A stretch of DNA of 64,000 nucleotides from positions 1 through 64,000 of the forward strand of contig NZ_CP146101.1 in NCBI RefSeq assembly GCF_037023745.1, given 5' to 3'. The notes below the pieces were generated by a model. It ran no database searches. It was given only the letters and a program-made list of their open reading frames with translations, and was not told where the DNA came from. Shown piece by piece: positions 27,013 through 35,723 of the stretch (position 1 is the first letter of the stretch; every line of letters begins with the position of its first letter). The position numbers were made by a program, and so were the translations under genes. The stretch is from Streptomyces sp. SCSIO 30461 (GTDB taxonomy: Bacteria > Actinomycetota > Actinomycetes > Streptomycetales > Streptomycetaceae).

Positions 27013-27660
27013 CAGTCCTCGCCGTCGTGTTCGTGTCGCCCCGCGCGTCGCGCGCGCGGCCTTCCTTTGGTGCGTCAGTACCCTGCCCCGTCACGCTACA
27101 GGTTCCGGGCGCCGCCCCGGTTCGGGATGGGCCGGGGCATCAGGCCCACCCGGCCCGCCGCGACCAACCCCCCGCTGTGCGGATACGGGATTCGCCAGGC
27201 ATTCATTCATGGGATTTTGTGAGTTTCCTGTAACACTCGCGCGGGCCCTCCTTCCCGGCGGGGTCGCGGAGCGGGCACCTGGCTTGACGTGTACGGGAAG
27301 CGCGGCATGGTCGAGGTCGTGGACTTCGCCGCTCACGGGCCGGCAGGTCCGGTGTGACATCCGCGACACGGACGGGATGAGTACGCGAGCCCCGCGACAC
27401 CCGTCTCCCGATCAGGCAGTCAGGGGACACGCATCGCGATCCGTACTCCGTTGGCATCATGCCCCGCCGACTGTTGACGGCCGAGCGCCCTTGACCCAGG
27501 GCCGCCGTACGCCCTCCCGCAACCGCTCGCCGGGCTCCCGCTCCGGAACTCCCACTCTCACCCACTCAGAACACCCGAGATGCCCTACTTCAGCACACAT
27601 GTGATGCTTGGTCCGACACATCAGGCACTCAGGGCGACATGGCACGAGAGGGGGCACTCG
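27013..27660. other. Long intergenic region (648 bp) without a supported gene
   Basis: Open frames exist on both strands but none shows a domain, ribosome site or consistent codon bias. A low-GC pocket at 27195-27240 (ATTCATTCATGGGATTTTGTGAG, TTTCCTGTAACACTC in pieces) is a likely promoter zone, probably for the divergent kinase gene at the left or the surface-protein gene at the right. The rest shows nothing I can name. Confidence 0.4.
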
Positions 27661-28302
27661 ATGACATCGGCGACAGACCCCCGACTCCGCGCCCTTCGCG
27701 GCCTCGGTATCCGACGCGCCACCCACACCCATCGCGCCCTGCGCGCTCCCGCCGTCACCGGCCTCGTGGCCGCAGCAGCCCTCGCCGCCCTGACATCGAC
27801 CCCACCGGCCGCCGCGCAGACCGCGGACACCGCCGCGCGCGACACCCGCACCGCTCCCCGGGCCCTCCTCGCCTCCCGCCCCTCACCCGCGCCATCACTG
27901 GCGGGCCGAGAGGCAGGCGAGGGGCGGCAGCGGCCGGGACGTCACCCCACGCCATCGGCGTCGCCTACGGGTTCCATATCACCATCACCGGCGACCCCTT
28001 CGGCACCCTTCGTCCCAGTGGGGCCGCCGTTTTCTCCGTCCATAAAGCGCCTCGCGCCCTTCGCACCCCTCACGCCGAATACATTCGACACATCCACCCC
28101 TTCAGCCATGTCGACCCTTTTCGGCCCATCCAACATGCCTGTGACTCCCGTCACTCCATCATCAGCGGCTGTCGGCGACACGGCTCCGCACGCGGGCCCC
28201 CCGCCGCAGGAACAGCGCATCCCCTCACTCACGCTCGGCACGGGGTTCACCCTGATGGGGCTGGGTCTCGGCTACATAGGACTGCGCTTGCGGCGACGCT
28301 GA
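27661..28302 (+). CDS. Hypothetical cell-surface protein with N-terminal and C-terminal hydrophobic segments
   Basis: 213 residues. A basic N terminus and hydrophobic stretch APAVTGLVAAAALAAL ending in PPAAAQT resemble a signal peptide cleaved near residue 60. A Ser/Thr/Pro-rich low-complexity body follows. The C terminus has a membrane helix LTLGTGFTLMGLGLGYIGL followed by the stop-transfer tail RLRRR. There is no LPxTG, so it is membrane-anchored rather than sortase-linked. No known domain. ATG at 27661 has GAGAGGGGG 7-14 nt upstream. It precedes a PadR/ABC cassette in the same orientation and could be its partner. Confidence 0.6.
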   Translation: MTSATDPRLRALRGLGIRRATHTHRALRAPAVTGLVAAAALAALTSTPPAAAQTADTAARDTRTAPRALLASRPSPAPSLAGREAGEGRQRPGRHPTPSASPTGSISPSPATPSAPFVPVGPPFSPSIKRLAPFAPLTPNTFDTSTPSAMSTLFGPSNMPVTPVTPSSAAVGDTAPHAGPPPQEQRIPSLTLGTGFTLMGLGLGYIGLRLRRR

Positions 28303-28388
28303 ACCCCGCCTCCGGAGCAGACGGCCGCACCCCTCCCAGGGACCACCACCCCTCGCAGGTCCTACGCGCCGTATCCCTCTCAGGTCGG

Positions 28389-28427
28389 TTGCCCGTGACG
28401 ACATACTCGGTATACATACTGAGTATG
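28389..28427 (+). promoter_or_regulatory. padR promoter with palindromic operator overlapping the start codon
   Basis: Candidate -35 TTGCCC (28389-28394) and -10 TATACA (28411-28416) with 16-bp spacing. Inverted repeat CATACTC (28402-28408) / GAGTATG (28421-28427) brackets the -10 and ends on the ATG of the PadR gene. Predicted transcription start near 28423 would give a leaderless message, agreeing with absence of a ribosome site. Confidence 0.6.
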
Positions 28428-29057
28428 TCGATCCGCCACGGGCTGCTGGCCCTCCTCGAAAGAGGCCCTCGCTACGGCTCCCAACTGCGTACGGAGTTCG
28501 AGTCACGCACGGGGGCCACCTGGCCACTCAACGTGGGCCAGGTCTACACGACCCTGGGCCGACTGGAACGCGACGGCATGGTCGTACCCGACGGGGAGGA
28601 CGAGGCGGGGCACTCGCTCTACGCCATCACCGACGTGGGACGGGCCGAGCTCCGGTCCTGGTACGAGCGTCCCGTCGACCGCACCAGCCCGGCCAGGGAC
28701 GAGTTGTCCATCAAGCTGGCCATGGCGGTCGGCACCTCCACGGTCGACATCCGCGAGGTCATCCAGTCGCAGCGCCGCCACACGGTGAAGGCCATGCAGG
28801 ACTACACACGCCTCAAGGCGCAGGCGCTGGAGACCGAACCCACCGACCGGGCCGATGTCGCCTGGCTGCTGGTGCTGGAACAGCTCATCTTCCAGACCGA
28901 GGCCGAGGCACGCTGGCTCGATCACTGTGAGGCCCGGCTCATCCGGCTCTCCGCGGCGAAGCCGCCCCTGGAGCAGGCGCCCCCACCCGCCCCACCTGCT
29001 TCCGCGCCCGTTCCCGTAGCCGCGCGCGCTGCCGGCCGGCTACGACGCCGCAGCTGA
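28425..29057 (+). CDS. PadR family transcriptional regulator
   Basis: 210 residues. N-terminal winged helix (about 1-85: MSIRHGLLALLERGPRYGS, then YTTLGRLERDGMV and AITDVGRAEL) and a C-terminal helical Vir_act_alpha-type dimerisation region (95-180) with WLLVLEQLIFQTEAEARWLD. A Pro/Ala-rich tail follows. PadR proteins commonly repress neighbouring ABC-type efflux genes and respond to drugs or envelope stress, which fits the ABC genes 190 bp downstream. The operator overlapping its own start codon indicates autoregulation. Confidence 0.88.
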   Translation: MSIRHGLLALLERGPRYGSQLRTEFESRTGATWPLNVGQVYTTLGRLERDGMVVPDGEDEAGHSLYAITDVGRAELRSWYERPVDRTSPARDELSIKLAMAVGTSTVDIREVIQSQRRHTVKAMQDYTRLKAQALETEPTDRADVAWLLVLEQLIFQTEAEARWLDHCEARLIRLSAAKPPLEQAPPPAPPASAPVPVAARAAGRLRRRS

Positions 29058-29249
29058 CCTCGGGCACCGTCCCGACACGGGCCGCGGCTCCGCGCGTCCA
29101 CCCAGCACGCCCTGTTCAGCAGGTCGCTCAGAGTGTCCGACCCCGCGCGTCCCACGCAGCACGTCACTCGGTGCGCCCCACTTACGACCTCTGCTCAGCA
29201 CATCCGCTCACTCCCGTACGCCCCTGCGTACGCCCAAGGGGGACCACCC

Positions 29250-30011
29250 ATGTCCAGCCAGTCACAGCAGCAACAGAAGCCACAGCCGCATCCTGTGCTT
29301 CAGCTCCGCCAGCTGACCCGCGTCCACGGCAGCGGCGCCACGGAGGTGCACGCGCTGCGCGGTATCGACCTCGATGTCCACCCGGGCGAACTGGTCGCCG
29401 TCATGGGTCCGTCCGGCTCGGGCAAGTCCACCCTGCTCACCATCGCCGGCGGTCTGGACACCCCGACCTCCGGCCAGGTGATCGTGGAGAACACGGACAT
29501 CACCACCGCCCACCGCAAGACCCTGGCAGCTCTGCGCCGCCGCAGCATCGGATATGTCTTCCAGGACTACAACCTCATACCGGCGCTCACCGCCGCCGAG
29601 AACATCGCGCTGCCCCGCGAGCTGGACGGCATCTCCGCCCGCAAGGCCCGCACCGAGGCCATCGCCTCACTCGAGGAGATGGACCTGGCCCATCTGGCCG
29701 ACCGCTTCCCCGACGAAATGTCCGGTGGCCAGCAGCAGCGGGTCGCTATCGCCCGCGCCCTGGTCGGCGATCGCCGGCTGGTCCTCGCGGACGAGCCCAC
29801 TGGCGCCCTGGACTCCGAGACCGGCGAGTCCGTCCTCGCCCTGCTGCGTACCCGCTGCGACGGGGGCGCGGCGGGCATCCTCGTGACCCACGAGCCGCGC
29901 TTCGCCGCCTGGGCGGACCGGGTGGTCTTCCTCCGCGATGGCGCCGTGGTCGACCAGACGGTGCGCAGCGACGCAGACTCCCTGCTGAGCGGGCAGGCGG
30001 CCGAACGGTGA
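29250..30011 (+). CDS. ABC transporter ATP-binding protein (MacB/LolD-type)
   Basis: 253 residues, ATPase for the adjacent FtsX-family permease. Walker A GPSGSGKST at about 56-64, Q loop FQDYNLIPALTAAEN, signature MSGGQQQRVAIARAL at about 155-170, Walker B LVLADEPTGALD and H-loop LVTHEP. A Gln-rich leader (SSQSQQQQKPQPQ-like) precedes the domain. ATG at 29250 with AAGGGGGA 6-13 nt upstream is preferred over longer starts. Its stop overlaps the permease GTG by 4 bp. This family exports lipoproteins, peptides or antibiotics, or acts mechanically at the envelope. Confidence 0.9.
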   Translation: MSSQSQQQQKPQPHPVLQLRQLTRVHGSGATEVHALRGIDLDVHPGELVAVMGPSGSGKSTLLTIAGGLDTPTSGQVIVENTDITTAHRKTLAALRRRSIGYVFQDYNLIPALTAAENIALPRELDGISARKARTEAIASLEEMDLAHLADRFPDEMSGGQQQRVAIARALVGDRRLVLADEPTGALDSETGESVLALLRTRCDGGAAGILVTHEPRFAAWADRVVFLRDGAVVDQTVRSDADSLLSGQAAER

Positions 30012-32857
30012 ACCACTGGTACCACTCCTGGCGTGCGGCGATACGCATCGCCCGGCGCGACGCCCTGCGCTCCAAGGGACGCAGCTTCCTCGTCCTCGCC
30101 ATGATCGCGCTGCCCATCCTCGGGGTCAGCGCCGCCGATCTCACCCTGCGCAGTGCCGAGCTATCCATCGAGCAGACCCTGGAGCGGTCGATCGGCGCCG
30201 CCGACGCCCGGCTCTCCGGCGCAGGTATGGGCGGTGTCGCCCTCTACCAGAGCCCCGACGGCGCCGACTACGTACCGGTCGACAACTACGACGACAAACC
30301 CTGGCCGGACGGTCCCACCGACCTGCTGAAGGCCCTTCCCGCGGGTGCCAAGTCCCTGAAGGACTCAAGCGGCTCCGCGAAGCTGCGCACCACGCACGGA
30401 CTGCTGCACACCGACGTCCGTGAGCTGAAGGCCACCGATCCCATGGCCGCGGGGATGATGACTCTGATCAGCGGCCGGTTCCCGCAAGGGGCCGGAGAAG
30501 TCGCCGCGACAACGCACTTCCTTGAGGCGAGTGGGCTGAGTGTCGGCTCCAAGGTCTCGGCGCGCGGACTCGACCGCGAATACACGATCAGCGGCTCGTA
30601 CGAGCTCCCCGGAGCGCTGGACAGCGACCAGGTCGCCGCCCTGCCCGGAGCGCTGCTCGACCCGCTCGACAAGGCCCTGCTCGCGGACGGCCTTCCCGGG
30701 GTCGGCAAGAGCACCAGCTATCTGGTGAGCGTGTCGGGTGGTTTCACGTGGAACATGGTCAAGCAGGCCAACAGCAAGGGCGTGGTGGTCGTCTCGCGCA
30801 CCGTGCAGCTCAGCCCGCCCGCCCGGTCGGACGTCCCGCTGTACCAGTCGCCCAACTGGGGCGGCCACTTCGAGCAGAGCACCGCGGCCAAGGCCGCTGC
30901 TCTGGCCGCGGCCGCCACCGTCGTGGGTCTGGCGATGCTGGAGATCTGCCTGCTGGCCGGTCCCGCGTTCGCGGTGGGTGCCCGGCGCTCGCGCCGCCAG
31001 CTGGGACTGGTCGGAGCCAACGGCGGCGACCGCCGCCATATCCGGGCCATCGTCCTCGCGGGCGGTCTGGTGATCGGCGCCGCTGCCGCCGTCGTGGGCA
31101 CACTGCTGGGAATCGGGCTCACCTTCGCTCTGCGCCCGTTCCTCGAGGAGTACATGGGCGCACGCTTCGGCAGCTTCGGCATCCGGCCGCTGGAACTGCT
31201 CGGCATCGCGCTGCTCGCGGTGCTCACCGGTCTGCTCGCCGCGATCGTCCCGGCCGTCACCGCGTCCCGGCAGACCGTGCTCGCCTCGCTGACCGGCCGC
31301 CGCGGCGTACGTCGCAGCAGCCGGGTCCTTCCGCTGCTCGGTCTGGGCGCGGTGCTGCTGGGCGGCGCGATCGCCCTGTACGGCTCGCTCTTCAGCGAGC
31401 AGTACCTCCTCGTCGCGGGCGGCAGCGCCATCGCCGAACTGGGCGTGGTGGCGATGACGCCGGCTCTGGTCGGGCTGTTCGGCCGGATCGGCCGCTGGCT
31501 GCCGCTGTCCCCGCGGCTCGCGCTGCGCGACGCGGTGCGCAACCGGGGCCGTACGGCGCCTGCCGTGGCCGCGGTACTGGCCGCCGTCGCGGGTACGGTC
31601 GCCGTCACCACCTTCCAGGTGAGCCGGGATGCGGAGAGCAAGGCCACCTATGTGGCCCAGCTCCCCGCGGGAGCGGTGTCCCTCCTGGTGGACGAGCCAG
31701 GCGGGCGGGATGTCGCCCAGGCACGGGAGGCCGTGCAGAAGCACCTGCCGGTCGAGACGCGGGCCGATGTGGACCGGATCACCGTGGGCAAGGAGCAGTG
31801 CACCAGGTACTCCGAGAGCCCCGACTGCGGACGCCATGAGATCGTCGTACCGAAGGCGAACGAGTGCCCGCTGTGGGCCGACGCCGGTCCCGGCGTCCCA
31901 GACCCCGCCGCGCGGTTCAGCAAGGCCCAGCGCCGGGAGCTCGCCGCGGACTGGCGGTGCAAGGACGACTCCAGCGGTGAGGTGTACATCGGCGACGAGA
32001 GGCTGCTGAAGGTCCTCGGCATCGACGACCCGGGAGCCGCCAGGGCCCTCGCCGAGGGCAAGGCCGTCTCGTTCACGAAGCTCAACGTCGACGCCGCCAA
32101 GGGCAACACGGTCGGTATCCGGCTGGTCACCAAGACCGAGGACGACAGGGCCTCGGCCGCGGGCACCGTGCCCGTGGGCACGGTCAAGTCCTTCCCCGTC
32201 CACCAGGTGCCCGGGAAGCCCAAGTCCTACGGCGTCGCCATGCTCATCCCACCATCGGCGGCCAAGTCGGCCGGGTTGCTGACCGTGCCGTACGGCGCGT
32301 ACTACACGACCGGGCAGAAGCCGAGCACCGAGCAGCTGCAGAAGCTCGACGCGGCGCTCGACAAGTCGGGCTCGGAGATCGACCTCCATGTCGAGGAGGG
32401 CTATGTCGCCGACCAGGACATCACCATGCTGGCGCTGACCATCTTCGCCGGGCTGATCACCATCGGCGCCGCGGGCATCGCCACCGGGCTCGCGCAGGCG
32501 GACGCCGAGGCGGATCTGAAGACACTCGCCGCCGTGGGCGCCCCGCCCCGGGTGCGCCGCACTCTCAGCGGCTTCCAGTGCGGTGTGGTCGCGACGATGG
32601 GCGTGGTGCTGGGCTCAGCGGCTGGTGTGCTGCCCGCCATCGGTCTGCGGCTGAGCGAGCGCCGCAGTGCGGAGGTGTGGTACCAGAAGGCGCTGGACGA
32701 GGGATACGGCCGGATCGACAACCTGCCGTACGTGCCGATCGTCGTGCCCTGGGGCACCCTCACCGCCCTGCTGATCGCGGTCCCCGTCGGCGCGGCGGTC
32801 CTGGCCGCCCTGGTCACGCGCTCCGAGGGCGCCATGGCCAGGCGGGAGGCGACATGA
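30008..32857 (+). CDS. FtsX-like ABC transporter permease
   Basis: 949 residues. A first membrane helix (about 22-45) is followed by a large extracytoplasmic domain and an FtsX core (about 295-430) with VGARRSRRQLGLVGANGGDRR and the coupling region. A central helix pair starts near 440 and a second extracytoplasmic domain spans about 540-790 (ending DLHVEEGYV). A second FtsX core (800-945) reads AEADLKTLAAVGAPPRVRRT. This duplicated 10-helix layout is typical of actinobacterial MacB-like or BceB-like exporters, where the outside domains bind substrate. GTG at 30008 overlaps the ATPase stop (GTGA), so the two are co-translated. A strong terminator follows. Confidence 0.9.
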   Translation: MNHWYHSWRAAIRIARRDALRSKGRSFLVLAMIALPILGVSAADLTLRSAELSIEQTLERSIGAADARLSGAGMGGVALYQSPDGADYVPVDNYDDKPWPDGPTDLLKALPAGAKSLKDSSGSAKLRTTHGLLHTDVRELKATDPMAAGMMTLISGRFPQGAGEVAATTHFLEASGLSVGSKVSARGLDREYTISGSYELPGALDSDQVAALPGALLDPLDKALLADGLPGVGKSTSYLVSVSGGFTWNMVKQANSKGVVVVSRTVQLSPPARSDVPLYQSPNWGGHFEQSTAAKAAALAAAATVVGLAMLEICLLAGPAFAVGARRSRRQLGLVGANGGDRRHIRAIVLAGGLVIGAAAAVVGTLLGIGLTFALRPFLEEYMGARFGSFGIRPLELLGIALLAVLTGLLAAIVPAVTASRQTVLASLTGRRGVRRSSRVLPLLGLGAVLLGGAIALYGSLFSEQYLLVAGGSAIAELGVVAMTPALVGLFGRIGRWLPLSPRLALRDAVRNRGRTAPAVAAVLAAVAGTVAVTTFQVSRDAESKATYVAQLPAGAVSLLVDEPGGRDVAQAREAVQKHLPVETRADVDRITVGKEQCTRYSESPDCGRHEIVVPKANECPLWADAGPGVPDPAARFSKAQRRELAADWRCKDDSSGEVYIGDERLLKVLGIDDPGAARALAEGKAVSFTKLNVDAAKGNTVGIRLVTKTEDDRASAAGTVPVGTVKSFPVHQVPGKPKSYGVAMLIPPSAAKSAGLLTVPYGAYYTTGQKPSTEQLQKLDAALDKSGSEIDLHVEEGYVADQDITMLALTIFAGLITIGAAGIATGLAQADAEADLKTLAAVGAPPRVRRTLSGFQCGVVATMGVVLGSAAGVLPAIGLRLSERRSAEVWYQKALDEGYGRIDNLPYVPIVVPWGTLTALLIAVPVGAAVLAALVTRSEGAMARREAT
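30741..30754. other. parS-like site with one mismatch
   Basis: GTTTCACGTGGAAC differs from the Streptomyces ParB-binding consensus GTTTCACGTGAAAC at one position. It lies inside the permease coding sequence, 5.0 kb from the perfect copy at 35710. ParB binding is inferred. Confidence 0.55.
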
Positions 32858-32898
32858 CCTGCGGAACCTGACCGGCAGAGCCATGTGAATCGGCACCG

Positions 32899-32939
32899 GT
32901 GCCCCCGTAGGAGGGTGGATCACCCTCCTACGGGGGCAC
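32899..32939 (+). terminator. Very strong hairpin terminator after ABC permease
   Basis: A perfect 19-bp stem (left arm GTGCCCCCGTAGGAGGGTG) with 3-nt loop GAT, starting 42 bp after the permease stop and before the proteasome activator gene. Confidence 0.9.
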
Positions 32940-32976
32940 ACCGTCTGGTGACGCAGTTGTGCGAGAGAATGGCGGC

Positions 32977-33516
32977 ATGGAGATGCCGAGGAATGAACGG
33001 TCGCCGGAGACACCGCATGTCCTCATCATGGGGCAGGACGGGATGTCGTTCGGTAGCGGTCAAGCTGACGACGAGTCGCGCGAGGTCCCCGTGACGGAGA
33101 TGGTCGAACAGCCGGCGAAGGTCATGCGCATCGGCAGCATGATCAAGCAACTACTGGAAGAGGTGCGGGCGGCTCCTCTGGACGAGGCAAGCCGCGTCAG
33201 GCTCAAGGAGATCCACCGGGGCTCCGTCAAGGAGCTCGAAGACGGGCTGGCTCCTGAACTGGTCGAGGAGCTGGAGCGTCTGTCCCTGCCGTTCACCGAC
33301 GACGCCGTGCCGTCGGAAGCGGAACTGCGCATCGCGCAGGCACAGTTGGTCGGCTGGCTGGAGGGGCTCTTCCACGGCATCCAGACGGCGCTGTTCGCCC
33401 AGCAGATGGCGGCACGCGCCCAACTGGAACAGATGCGCAGGGCACTTCCGCCCGGCGCTCCGACAGATGACGACGACCCCTCGCACGGCGCGATCCGGTC
33501 GGGGCCGTACCTCTGA
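32977..33516 (+). CDS. bpa: Bacterial proteasome activator Bpa (DUF2587)
   Basis: 179 residues, homologous to mycobacterial Bpa (Rv3780), a ring-forming ATP-independent activator of the 20S proteasome. Conserved helical core EQPAKVMRIGSMIKQLLEEV, then LDEASRVRLKEIH and the long helix WLEGLFHGIQTALFAQQMAA. The last four residues are GPYL, corresponding to the GQYL tail that docks into the proteasome alpha ring and opens the gate. ATG at 32977 (MEMPRNERS) is the usual family start; GTG at 32959 would add six residues. It is flanked by strong terminators on both sides, so it is monocistronic. Confidence 0.93.
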   Translation: MEMPRNERSPETPHVLIMGQDGMSFGSGQADDESREVPVTEMVEQPAKVMRIGSMIKQLLEEVRAAPLDEASRVRLKEIHRGSVKELEDGLAPELVEELERLSLPFTDDAVPSEAELRIAQAQLVGWLEGLFHGIQTALFAQQMAARAQLEQMRRALPPGAPTDDDDPSHGAIRSGPYL

Positions 33517-33570
33517 GTGCTGTGACCGGCTGGGACTCGGTTCTCCCGCGGACACTCCGGCGAACGCACT

Positions 33571-33607
33571 GATGGCTGGGATCCGCCTCGGGCGGATCCC
33601 AGCCATC
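33571..33607. terminator. Bidirectional hairpin between bpa and quinone oxidoreductase
   Basis: GATGGCTGGGATCCGCC and GGCGGATCCCAGCCATC form a perfect 17-bp stem around a TCG loop, midway between two converging genes. Confidence 0.88.
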
Positions 33608-33614
33608 GGTTTGT

Positions 33615-34604
33615 TCAGGATGCCTTCGGTACCACCAGCACCACCTTGCCCACGTGGGTGCCCTGCTCCAGGGCGCGGTGCGCCTCGGAAGCCTCGTTCA
33701 TCGGAAGGTGCTGGTCCACCACGGGGCGTACGACCCCGCCCGCCAGCAGCGGCCAGACATGCTCGCGTACGGCCGCCACGATCGCCGTCTTCTCGTGCGG
33801 CGGGCGCCCGCGCAGCGAGGTGGCCATCACAGCGGCGCGCTTGGCCAGCAGCGCACCGATGTTCAACTCGCCCTTCACACCGCCCTGGAGACCGATCACA
33901 GCGAGCCGCCCGTTCACGGCCAGCGCCCGCACGTTCCGGTCCAGATACTTGGCGCCGATGATGTCGAGGATGACATCCGCACCGCTGCCTCCGGTCTGGG
34001 CCCTGAGCTCCGCCACGAAGTCCTGCTCGCGGTAGTCGATCAGAATGTCCGCGCCCAGCTCGGCACAGCGGCGCAGCTTGTCCTGGCTCCCCGCGGTCAC
34101 CGCCACCTTCGCGCCCACCGCCTTCGCGAGCTGGATCGCCATGGTGCCGATACCGCTGGCCCCACCGTGCACCAGCAGCGTTTCCCCCGGCCGCAGATGG
34201 GCCAGCATGAACACGTTCGACCACACGGTGCAGGCCGCTTCGGGCAGCGCCGCCGCCGTGATCAGGTCCACTCCGTCGGGCAGCGGCAGCAGCTGTCCGA
34301 CCGGTACGACCACCTTCTCCGCATAGCCACCGCCGGACAGCAGGGCGCACACCTCGTCGCCGACCTTCCATCCGGAGACACCGGGCCCGAGCTCGGCGAC
34401 ACGCCCCGAGCACTCCAGTCCGGGGTACGGGGACGCGCCCGGGGGAGGGTCGTAGAAGCCCTGGCGTTGCAGGAGGTCAGCACGGTTGACGGCACTGGCG
34501 GCCACCTCGACGAGGACCTCCCCCTCGCCAGGCTCCGGATCGGGCACCTCCGTCCAGACCAGCGCCTCGGGACCACCCGGTTCGGGAATCGTGATCGCAT
34601 GCAT
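33615..34604 (-). CDS. NAD(P)H quinone oxidoreductase (zinc-free MDR family)
   Basis: 329 residues. GroES-like catalytic domain (about 1-125; AVNRADLLQRQGFYDPPP and YPGLECSGRV), Rossmann domain (125-260) with VHGGASGIGTMAIQLAK, and a C-terminal return strand ending KVVLVVPKAS. No zinc-binding Cys cluster is present, consistent with the PIG3/QOR branch that reduces quinones with NADPH. The gene is 32 bp downstream of the potassium-channel gene in the reverse direction's order (channel stop at 34637, this start at 34604), so it is probably the last gene of the mobA/moeA/channel transcript. Confidence 0.88.
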   Translation of the reverse strand: MHAITIPEPGGPEALVWTEVPDPEPGEGEVLVEVAASAVNRADLLQRQGFYDPPPGASPYPGLECSGRVAELGPGVSGWKVGDEVCALLSGGGYAEKVVVPVGQLLPLPDGVDLITAAALPEAACTVWSNVFMLAHLRPGETLLVHGGASGIGTMAIQLAKAVGAKVAVTAGSQDKLRRCAELGADILIDYREQDFVAELRAQTGGSGADVILDIIGAKYLDRNVRALAVNGRLAVIGLQGGVKGELNIGALLAKRAAVMATSLRGRPPHEKTAIVAAVREHVWPLLAGGVVRPVVDQHLPMNEASEAHRALEQGTHVGKVVLVVPKAS

Positions 34605-34636
34605 GATCGCGAGGCTACTCCGGAGCTTTCCGGCGC

Positions 34637-35716
34637 CTACTCGACGGCGCCCGGCGAACGCAGATCCGCAACCCGGGCGATGGTGATCAGACGGTCCGTC
34701 AACTGCAGTGGACTCGCCTTGGGATCGTCGTAGCCGAGCAGCCGGTGCCCGCGCAGCACACTGATCACGAGATCGTCCGTCTCCCGGACGCTCTTGCCCA
34801 CCTCACCCTTGGTCACCGGCCGCTCGCCGATGTCGAGACCGCTGCCCTGCTGGATCAGGTCCTCCATCACCCTGCCCGCGCTGGGACTCAGCACCGAGAG
34901 CCCGAGCAGCCGGCCGGCGGCGCTGGCGCTGGTGATCACCACATCGGCCCCGGACTGGCGCAGCAGCGGCGCGTTCTCCTCCTCACGCACCGTCGCGACG
35001 ATCCGCGCGCCGCGGTTCAACTGCCGTGCGGTCAGGGCGACCAGCACCGCCGTGTCGTCCCGCTGGGTGGAGATGATGACCTGGCGGGCCTTGTGGATCT
35101 CGGCCCGCTGGAGCACATCGCTGCGGGTGGCATCGCCCACGACTCCCGCGAAACCGTCCAGGTTCGCGGCCTCGATAACCTTGGAACTCGGGTCGATGAC
35201 GACGACCTGCTCCTTCTTCAGACCCGTGACGCACAGGGTGTGGACGGCGGAGCGCCCCTTCGTCCCGAAGCCGATGACGACGGTGTGGTCCCTCAAGGTG
35301 CGCCTCCAGCGATTCAGCCGCCACTCGTCCCGGGTCCGCTCGGTGAGGACCTCAAGGGTGGTGCCGACCAGGATGATCAGAAAAAGCACGCGCAGCGGCG
35401 TCACCACGAGCACGTTCACCAGCCGCGCGCTGTTGCTGTACGGGACGATGTCGCCGTAACCGGTGGTGGAGAGGGTGACGGTGGCGTAGTAGACGCAGTC
35501 GAGGAAGGTGACCTGTTCGTCGGCGTTGTCGTGGTAGCCGCCCCGGTCGAACCAAACGACCAGCACCGTGATCGCCATCACTATCAACGCGAGCAGCAGC
35601 CGCTTCCCCACCTGCCGCAATGGGTGTTCGACCACTCTGCGGGGCATCCTGACCCGCGTGGTGACCAGCTGCTCGTCCGCCTGCCGGGCCATCTGGTCCT
35701 GGCCGGGAAGTTTCAC
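34637..35716 (-). CDS. Two-helix potassium channel with TrkA/RCK domain
   Basis: 359 residues. Helix 1 (LLLALIVMAITVLVVWF, about 38-55), pore loop with selectivity filter TTGYGD (about 83-88), helix 2 (VLVVTPLRVLFLIILVG), then a cytoplasmic RCK region: TrkA-N Rossmann fold from VVIGFGTKGRS (about 145) and TrkA-C near 280-355. RCK channels open in response to Ca2+, Na+ or nucleotides. The start is GTG at 35716 overlapping the moeA stop (GTGA), and this junction coincides exactly with a perfect parS palindrome. The link to molybdenum cofactor genes is unexplained. Confidence 0.9.
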   Translation of the reverse strand: MKLPGQDQMARQADEQLVTTRVRMPRRVVEHPLRQVGKRLLLALIVMAITVLVVWFDRGGYHDNADEQVTFLDCVYYATVTLSTTGYGDIVPYSNSARLVNVLVVTPLRVLFLIILVGTTLEVLTERTRDEWRLNRWRRTLRDHTVVIGFGTKGRSAVHTLCVTGLKKEQVVVIDPSSKVIEAANLDGFAGVVGDATRSDVLQRAEIHKARQVIISTQRDDTAVLVALTARQLNRGARIVATVREEENAPLLRQSGADVVITSASAAGRLLGLSVLSPSAGRVMEDLIQQGSGLDIGERPVTKGEVGKSVRETDDLVISVLRGHRLLGYDDPKASPLQLTDRLITIARVADLRSPGAVE

Positions 35717-35723
35717 GTGAAAC
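35710..35723. other. parS centromere site (perfect match)
   Basis: GTTTCACGTGAAAC is the 14-bp ParB-binding palindrome described for Streptomyces coelicolor and close to the general bacterial parS TGTTTCACGTGAAACA. It includes the stop codon of moeA and the GTG start of the channel gene. In Streptomyces such sites cluster around oriC, where ParB spreads and directs chromosome segregation during sporulation. Confidence 0.9.

Noticed and set aside
27209..27604. 131-codon frame in the long intergenic region
   Set aside because: Arg/Ser/Pro-rich shadow composition, no ribosome site or domain, and an equally long frame exists on the other strand.
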